Positions 28,903 to 34,239 of a stretch of DNA of 34,239 nucleotides are shown here, piece after piece. A program made the position numbers and the translations under genes. Positions within the stretch are counted from its first letter, which is position 1, and each line of letters starts with the position of its first letter. The stretch comes from a virus: positions 1 through 34,239 of the IMG/VR virus record IMGVR_UViG_3300026518_000035; one strand, given 5' to 3'. The notes beneath the pieces are model-generated. The model was not told where the DNA came from, ran no database searches, and saw only the letters and a list, made by a program, of their open reading frames with translations.

Positions 28903-31900
28903 TACTTGAACTCCTCGTATAAACCGTCCACCAGCCCAGCGGCAGTGTTGCGTTCTGCCACAAGCATATCAATTTTCACGCGCAACGCTTGTGGCGAGAT
29001 ATGTTCACTGTTCCGCATGAGGTGCATAATCTTCTTATTGTACGAGCGAACCCTGCCCATGACGCTTGTTATCCTTGCACGGTACTTGTGAGCCGCTGGA
29101 TGTTCTTTGCGAAGGGTAACAATTTGCTGCAAGTCATGCGACTTGCGCAAGGCTCTCTCTGAACCAACTAGCTTCTGCACAGCGCTGTTCATGTCATACA
29201 AGCGCCCCATGTACCGTGTGTTCTTTGTCTCAAACTCAGGAAAGAATCGCTTGAATGGGGTCATGTCCATGAGCCGCGTACTTGGTTTCACACGGTCAAG
29301 CAGTGGGTTTGCCGCATGGTCAGTGATGCTCAAGGTAATATCTGCGGCAGTACCAAGGTATGAGCGCATGAGAAACTCAACCTTGCGTGGTGATGTCAAG
29401 GTATTCCGCAAGGAATCAGGCGCGAAGGATGGGATGATTGCATCAAAGCCTTTTGCCAAAGCTGTGGATGTTGTGTGCTGGAAAGGGCTTTCTTGTAGGG
29501 TTGGGTAAAGGCTTTCCTGATACATGGGCACAATACTGCGCCCTGTGAACCAGTTGGTGTTTCCTGCCAACTGCACAAGAGGCTTGATGAGCTGAGGTGT
29601 TGGGTTGATGCTCAGAGTGGTAGTCAGAGCAAACAGCAGCCGTTCATTGAGTACCTTAGAGCCGTCATCACCATTCATTGCACCCACCATGCGCTCTGCC
29701 GCTGTGGCAATTAGCCCAAACTCGAAAGGCTTCGGAAGCGCAAAAGGAACCTTGGTGTTTGGTATATAGAAATACCAGTACAAATCCTTCTGCTCATCAG
29801 TGAGTTTCTTGTACTCATCGTTATCGGCATTCATCACTGCGTTCATAGCAGACATGATGAACATGATGCTGCCGACTTTAGCAATGGCGGCTTTGTGTTC
29901 ATCCAAGCCACGACCCAAACGACCCAAGCCTTGGATGCGCGCATTCAGGAATGGAACGGTGTCCAAGAAGAAGCCCACCATCTTGGACTGCCCCCTGCGC
30001 GCAAAGTCCAGTGTATCCAGCGCAAGGAATGCTGCCTCATCCAGTGTGCGGTCACGCGGCTCGCCTGTCTTAGGGTCAACGCCCTTGCCCTCTGCTGCTG
30101 CCTTGAACACAGCAAGGCGTGCTGCGTTCTCAAAGTGTGCTGAGAAGTTGTTGTACCCCTTAACCGCCATGTGCAGCAGGGTCTTGTTGCTCTTAGCTAC
30201 ACTTGATAGGGCAACATCTGAGGACACATCATCATAAGCACCAACACTCGGAAGCGCGCCGTTTGCCCACGCCTTGGCGTAGTTCTCATCCTTGTCAAAG
30301 GATGACTTCCATCCGCGGAGAATGTCTATGTAGGATAGGTTCAGGTCGGTTGTGCCCATGACCGAGAGTGAATCTCGGAAGTGGTTTGCCAACCAGAACG
30401 GCGGTGTCTTGGTGACAAGGTTTGTGAGCAAGGTCTTGGCTTTAATGGCTACCTGCATGAACGCATGTGTGCCGCCGTCCTCATAGGCAGCAAGCCCTCG
30501 TGAATCCCCCAAAGAGCTGATAGCAGTCACCATTGCCTTGTTTTCCGCATCGGCACTCAATGTTCTATAGTGCCGCTCACCATTCATCACGAATGAAATG
30601 TCACGCTTGCCGTTGGGTGCAATAGCAGCAACAACCTCGTGGAATCCGCGCTGTTCTGAAACAGAAAGGTCTCGTGGGTTTAGCCCAAGCTCATTCAGGG
30701 TTGGCGCAATCATCTTCATATCTGCTGAATGGATGGATTGCGCGGAAGCCAGTACCTTCTTGAGTGGGCGCGCCTTACGCCAAACACCATCCCGATACAC
30801 AGGAGCTGCATTGGTGTTCTTCGCCTCATCATCAGTCAGCCAGACATCCTCACCTTGTGGCGTAACATGGTGTGACCGACCAAGCTCATCGCGTTCGAGT
30901 AAGTGCTCTTCTATGTTACGCATGGCGATTGCGTGTGCCGAAGCCTGCATTAGTGCCATGACATTTGACTGCATGTTGGCAACAATGTCACCAACATTGC
31001 GACCTGTTTCACCCTCTGATTGTTTGACCAAACCGTTACCAAAAATAGATGTGTGCGGTTTGGTCACGCTGCCATCTTCTTTGATTCGACTGAGTGGGAT
31101 GTAATTCCCATATTTACGCAGAGCATCCTTTGCATCTGCTGTTATTGCACCTGCATCCACAGCGTACTGCAATTTATTGTCGTCAAACTCATCCAGTTCA
31201 TCCAGCACCTTATTCCAGTTGGCATAGTGTGGACTTGCTTTGCTTACCCGCATGGTTGCTTCATACTCAGACTGTGACAAGAACCCATCTGCACCCACCT
31301 TGTCCATGACAGCGGCTCGCTTGGCGGCGGCGTAGGCGAACATCAGGTCAATGTCACCTTCCACATCACCGAGGATGGCGTTCAAAGAACGCTTACCTTC
31401 AATGCGCTCCACTTCGCCTGAGGCTTTGTTGTACCGTAGCTGCCCACCCTGCACATCAATCAGCATGGTTGCTTGTGAGTGTGCATGGCGGGACATGGTT
31501 GCTGACATATACAGTTTCGAGTTGTCAGCGCGCACACCAGCCCCACGCTTCTGTTTATCTGAGTACAACAGCTCAATGTTGGAATCCTGAATGTTTGCTT
31601 GCAGGGAACGCCAGAAGGCTGAATCAGTTAGGCGCTTACCAGCGGTCTGTAACTCGTCCATCCTTGATTCTGCATAAGTGAGCTTCCGTGCACCAATTTT
31701 GTCCAGTAGTGAGGCATACTCACTTAGTATGGAATCCGACACATCGGCGTAAACACCCTTCTCTTTGGCTTCATCAAAAGCTCTGCGGGCATCGGTCATA
31801 GCCTTCGATGTGTAGTTACTGTATAGCCTGTCCTGCCGTGTGTTGTGCAGTTTTAGGTTGGACAGGCGGCTTGCCGCTACATCATGCAGCTCTGCTGGAG

Positions 31901-34239
31901 TTAGCTCAAACCGCATACCAAATGTGCGCAGAACAGCTTTTACCTTATTGATTAGGTGGTCAACAAACTTACGCAAGGATGCTGTGCCATCTACATAGTT
32001 GGTGACGGCGTATGCTAGGATTTCATCATCCATGTGGATGTCAGGCGTACCAGCAAGCTTTGCTCGCTCATAAGCTTCAAGCGCCCATCCCTCACCGCGA
32101 ACAATGTCAAGGCGAGCCAGCGCATCCTTGCGTGCAGGGGACACATGGCTCAAGGCATAGTGCAATAGCTCGTGCTTCAAGGTCGATTCAATTTCTGCTG
32201 GCGTGTTGTGTGCGGCAACAATGTGAATGGTTCCGTCTGTATCAAACCACCCCTGCGCACCGCCATACAAGTCATCCTCCTCATGCAGGATGACCATACC
32301 GTCACGCATTGCTTTTCTTGCACCAGCCTTGTGTAAGGCTGCGGTAGCCTCTGCCATAGTTGATGAAGCAGCGGAATGGCTTCTGGGCACACTCTTGCGG
32401 GATTCCTCCCACCCCCACCGCATAATGCCATTGAGTACAGCTTTCGGTGACATATCACCGTGTGCCACCAGCTCCCCGCCGTTCATGTATCTGATTGACA
32501 CAGGCATGTACTTTATGCCTGCCGCAGCGGCAGCGGCAATGCGGTGGTTCCCCTCCGCGATGTATGCCTCACCTCGGTGATTAACAAGTACCAGAGGAGG
32601 CTCCTCAATCACTTCCCCAGCAGCCAGCCTAAAGTATTTACCACTCGATGGGTTGTCACGATACGCTTCCTCACCTGCTAGTCCCTTGGCAGCGGCCAAG
32701 GTGCTGAGTGACACCATTGGGTTCCTCTCTCCTGTGAAGTACCCTGTTATAGAACCCTGCATCATGTTGTCTGATGCCATGGCAGCTTCCTGCTTACTTG
32801 CAAGCCAATCACCGTTAGGGATGTCTGACACAAAAGCGTATTGGGGAGACTTTGCAAGTACCGTGATAGCAGCGTCATTTGCATAAAATGTTGGTGGGCG
32901 TGTTGATGTACTGCTGGCGTACTCGCCACGGCGTTTGATAGCATCAAACCATGCAGAACCCTTGGAGAACAAGATGTCCCCATCATCAGGATGACCGTAT
33001 GGTGCAGCCTCAATGAAGTCATCAGCCTCCTTGTCCAGCGCAAGCTCCTCCGCCACCATCTTCTCGTGCTGCGCGTTGATTCCTGCTGGCGTGTAGACTG
33101 CATCAGCTCCTTGCTCAATGGCTTCGTACAATTCCTGTACAGAGTGTTCGCCGATGTAACCTGCTTCCCACGCAGCCTCCGCCATATCGTCTGCACTCAC
33201 TGCGCCCTTACCTAGATGACCCAATGGTGTCCTGATGTTGCCTTCTGGTGGGTATGATTCGGCGAACTGCTTGAACTCACCTGCATACTCACTTCCTTTC
33301 TTGGTGGAAACACCACCTCGCTTACGAATGAATGTGTGCAGGTCATCTTCCTCAGTGTTAACCATGAGCCGCGTCCTTGCTGCCACACGAGCGCGCTCAC
33401 TACGCAGAGCAGCAGTCCGAGATGCCGCATTCGCAATAAGATGCTCTGCATACTCAACACCCGCCTTGGTCAGTGGTTTGGTGTTGTATGTGCGCCCCTT
33501 GCGTGTACGCAGTACACCATCCTTAAACTGATAGCCCTCAGAAACAAGCCGCTCAACTTCTGCTTTGCGCGTAACACCCGCCCCTTTTCGCAGAGGCTTC
33601 TCCAACGCCGCTTTCAGGGTCTTGGTGCGACCATTAGGTTTGTCGTCAAAGAAACCGTCATAGGTTTGCTTGGCAGGTTCTGGTTCCACGGTTTGCTTGG
33701 CAGGTTCTGGTTCCACGGCTTGCTTGGCAGGTTCTGGTTCCAGTAAGCCCATGGCTGCGTTATATGCGTCAGTGTACTCTGGTGCAGGAACATAGCCCTG
33801 AGCCACAGCATCATCATAGGTTTTGACTGTCGCCTTGGCTTGTTGGACTTCTTTCGATTCCAAGGAAACTTTCTGCTTCTGTTCTGCCAAAAACTCTTGT
33901 GGTGATTGTGGTTTTACAGTTTCGACAGGCACAAGCGCCTTGGCTTTATCATACTCTGCCTGATGTTCTGGTGTGAGGGTAAAGCCCTGAGCCACAGCAT
34001 CATCATAGGTTTTGACTGTCGCCTTGGCTTGTTGGACTTCTTTCGATTCCAAGGAAACTTTCTGCTTCTGTTCTGCCAAAAACTCTTGTGGTGATTGTGG
34101 TTTTACAGTTTCGACAGGCACAAGCGCCTTGGCTTTATCATACTCTGCCTGATGTTCTGGTGTGAGGGTAAAGCCCTGAGCCACAGCATCATCATAGGTT
34201 TTGACTGTCGCCTTGGCTTGTTGGACTTCTTTCGATTCC
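28902..34239 (-). CDS. Giant polyvalent virion protein (5' end beyond window)
   Basis: At least 1,778 residues; no stop before the right edge, so the true start is outside. Counting from the ATG at 34184: two full 63-residue repeats (1-126), EPEPAKQ repeats near 150-175, a ParB/sulfiredoxin-like segment LVNHRGEAYIAEGNHRIAAA at about 525-545, and a zinc-peptidase motif KHELLHYAL (about 667-675) with DDEILAYAV near 717 as a candidate third ligand. The C-terminal 500 residues (NHFRDSLSVMG, TVPFLNARIQGLGRLG) resemble a large-polyvalent-protein-associated region (LPD38-like). Such proteins are packaged in podovirus-like particles and ejected with the DNA. Domain names are by eye. Confidence 0.8.
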   Translation of the reverse strand, partial: ESKEVQQAKATVKTYDDAVAQGFTLTPEHQAEYDKAKALVPVETVKPQSPQEFLAEQKQKVSLESKEVQQAKATVKTYDDAVAQGFTLTPEHQAEYDKAKALVPVETVKPQSPQEFLAEQKQKVSLESKEVQQAKATVKTYDDAVAQGYVPAPEYTDAYNAAMGLLEPEPAKQAVEPEPAKQTVEPEPAKQTYDGFFDDKPNGRTKTLKAALEKPLRKGAGVTRKAEVERLVSEGYQFKDGVLRTRKGRTYNTKPLTKAGVEYAEHLIANAASRTAALRSERARVAARTRLMVNTEEDDLHTFIRKRGGVSTKKGSEYAGEFKQFAESYPPEGNIRTPLGHLGKGAVSADDMAEAAWEAGYIGEHSVQELYEAIEQGADAVYTPAGINAQHEKMVAEELALDKEADDFIEAAPYGHPDDGDILFSKGSAWFDAIKRRGEYASSTSTRPPTFYANDAAITVLAKSPQYAFVSDIPNGDWLASKQEAAMASDNMMQGSITGYFTGERNPMVSLSTLAAAKGLAGEEAYRDNPSSGKYFRLAAGEVIEEPPLVLVNHRGEAYIAEGNHRIAAAAAAGIKYMPVSIRYMNGGELVAHGDMSPKAVLNGIMRWGWEESRKSVPRSHSAASSTMAEATAALHKAGARKAMRDGMVILHEEDDLYGGAQGWFDTDGTIHIVAAHNTPAEIESTLKHELLHYALSHVSPARKDALARLDIVRGEGWALEAYERAKLAGTPDIHMDDEILAYAVTNYVDGTASLRKFVDHLINKVKAVLRTFGMRFELTPAELHDVAASRLSNLKLHNTRQDRLYSNYTSKAMTDARRAFDEAKEKGVYADVSDSILSEYASLLDKIGARKLTYAESRMDELQTAGKRLTDSAFWRSLQANIQDSNIELLYSDKQKRGAGVRADNSKLYMSATMSRHAHSQATMLIDVQGGQLRYNKASGEVERIEGKRSLNAILGDVEGDIDLMFAYAAAKRAAVMDKVGADGFLSQSEYEATMRVSKASPHYANWNKVLDELDEFDDNKLQYAVDAGAITADAKDALRKYGNYIPLSRIKEDGSVTKPHTSIFGNGLVKQSEGETGRNVGDIVANMQSNVMALMQASAHAIAMRNIEEHLLERDELGRSHHVTPQGEDVWLTDDEAKNTNAAPVYRDGVWRKARPLKKVLASAQSIHSADMKMIAPTLNELGLNPRDLSVSEQRGFHEVVAAIAPNGKRDISFVMNGERHYRTLSADAENKAMVTAISSLGDSRGLAAYEDGGTHAFMQVAIKAKTLLTNLVTKTPPFWLANHFRDSLSVMGTTDLNLSYIDILRGWKSSFDKDENYAKAWANGALPSVGAYDDVSSDVALSSVAKSNKTLLHMAVKGYNNFSAHFENAARLAVFKAAAEGKGVDPKTGEPRDRTLDEAAFLALDTLDFARRGQSKMVGFFLDTVPFLNARIQGLGRLGRGLDEHKAAIAKVGSIMFIMSAMNAVMNADNDEYKKLTDEQKDLYWYFYIPNTKVPFALPKPFEFGLIATAAERMVGAMNGDDGSKVLNERLLFALTTTLSINPTPQLIKPLVQLAGNTNWFTGRSIVPMYQESLYPTLQESPFQHTTSTALAKGFDAIIPSFAPDSLRNTLTSPRKVEFLMRSYLGTAADITLSITDHAANPLLDRVKPSTRLMDMTPFKRFFPEFETKNTRYMGRLYDMNSAVQKLVGSERALRKSHDLQQIVTLRKEHPAAHKYRARITSVMGRVRSYNKKIMHLMRNSEHISPQALRVKIDMLVAERNTAAGLVDGLYEEFK
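33663..33742. repeat. 27-bp tandem repeat encoding EPEPAKQ units
   Basis: Three copies of a 9-residue unit (VEPEPAKQ plus Thr or Ala) encoded by near-identical 27-bp DNA. It lies just inside the 189-bp repeat region and forms an acidic Pro-rich linker. Confidence 0.8.
33794..34239. repeat. Perfect 189-bp tandem repeat in the giant gene
   Basis: Copy boundaries at 33794, 33983 and 34172; two full copies appear identical base for base and a third begins and is cut by the window edge. Each encodes 63 residues (from YDDAVAQGF to ESKEVQQAKATVK). The preceding unit toward the C-terminus (YVPAPEYTDAYNAAMGLL) is a diverged cousin. Identity at DNA level implies recent expansion, and also a risk that copy number was collapsed in assembly. 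Confidence 0.95.

Noticed and set aside
1-34239. Direct terminal repeat or circular closure of the window
   Set aside because: The first bases (terminase) and the last bases (189-bp repeat) do not match, and the expected head genes are missing, so the window is a fragment.

Overview
The window reads as part of a virulent tailed dsDNA bacteriophage genome (Caudoviricetes). It has terminase, DNA polymerase, helicases, primase, thymidylate synthase, lysozyme, holin, tail fibres and a giant virion-associated protein. No integrase, repressor, tRNA, rRNA, transposase or CRISPR array was seen. The giant protein with ParB-like, HExxH and C-terminal polyvalent-type regions is typical of podovirus-like phages that inject such proteins. 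The host cannot be named from the sequence. No phage RNA polymerase is visible, so host RNA polymerase probably does the transcription, at least early. The window is partial: terminase runs off the left edge and the giant protein runs off the right edge, inside a perfect 189-bp tandem repeat. Portal, capsid and most head/tail genes are not here.

Layout. (1) 1-552, leftward: N-terminal part of the large terminase. (2) 553-1225: non-coding block rich in GGAATG motifs. (3) 1226-1645, leftward: probable small terminase. (4) 1700-5977, rightward: a tightly overlapping operon of about 15 very small unknown genes, with a good sigma70-type promoter at 1695, repeated leader elements with a variable hairpin, and a complete type II hammerhead ribozyme at 3305-3363 between two genes. 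A perfect 21-bp hairpin terminator (5997-6044) separates it from the convergent operon. (5) 19529 to 6019, leftward: the replication operon (SNF2-type helicase, HU, conserved phage protein, SSB-like protein, archaeo-eukaryotic-type primase, thymidylate synthase, DUF1353, UvrD-like helicase, family A DNA polymerase), then about ten small genes, a PD-(D/E)XK nuclease and a helix-turn-helix protein. (6) 19530-20133: a second GGAATG-rich non-coding block. (7) 20134-21711, rightward: GH108 endolysin and four small genes. (8) 34239 to 21663, leftward: giant virion protein, small virion/adaptor-like proteins, tail fibres with SPRY-like repeats, a membrane-anchored coiled-coil protein and holin.

The two non-coding blocks (about 0.6 kb each) carry 22 exact GGAATG/CATTCC hexamers. 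Each also contains a related 148-bp AT-rich core (671-818 and 19820-19967) in opposite orientation. Read toward its neighbour, each core points the same way: into large terminase on the left and into endolysin on the right. This fits a shared late-gene control region; a duplicated replication origin or packaging site is the main alternative. This pair of blocks and the hammerhead ribozyme are the strongest unexpected signals in the window.
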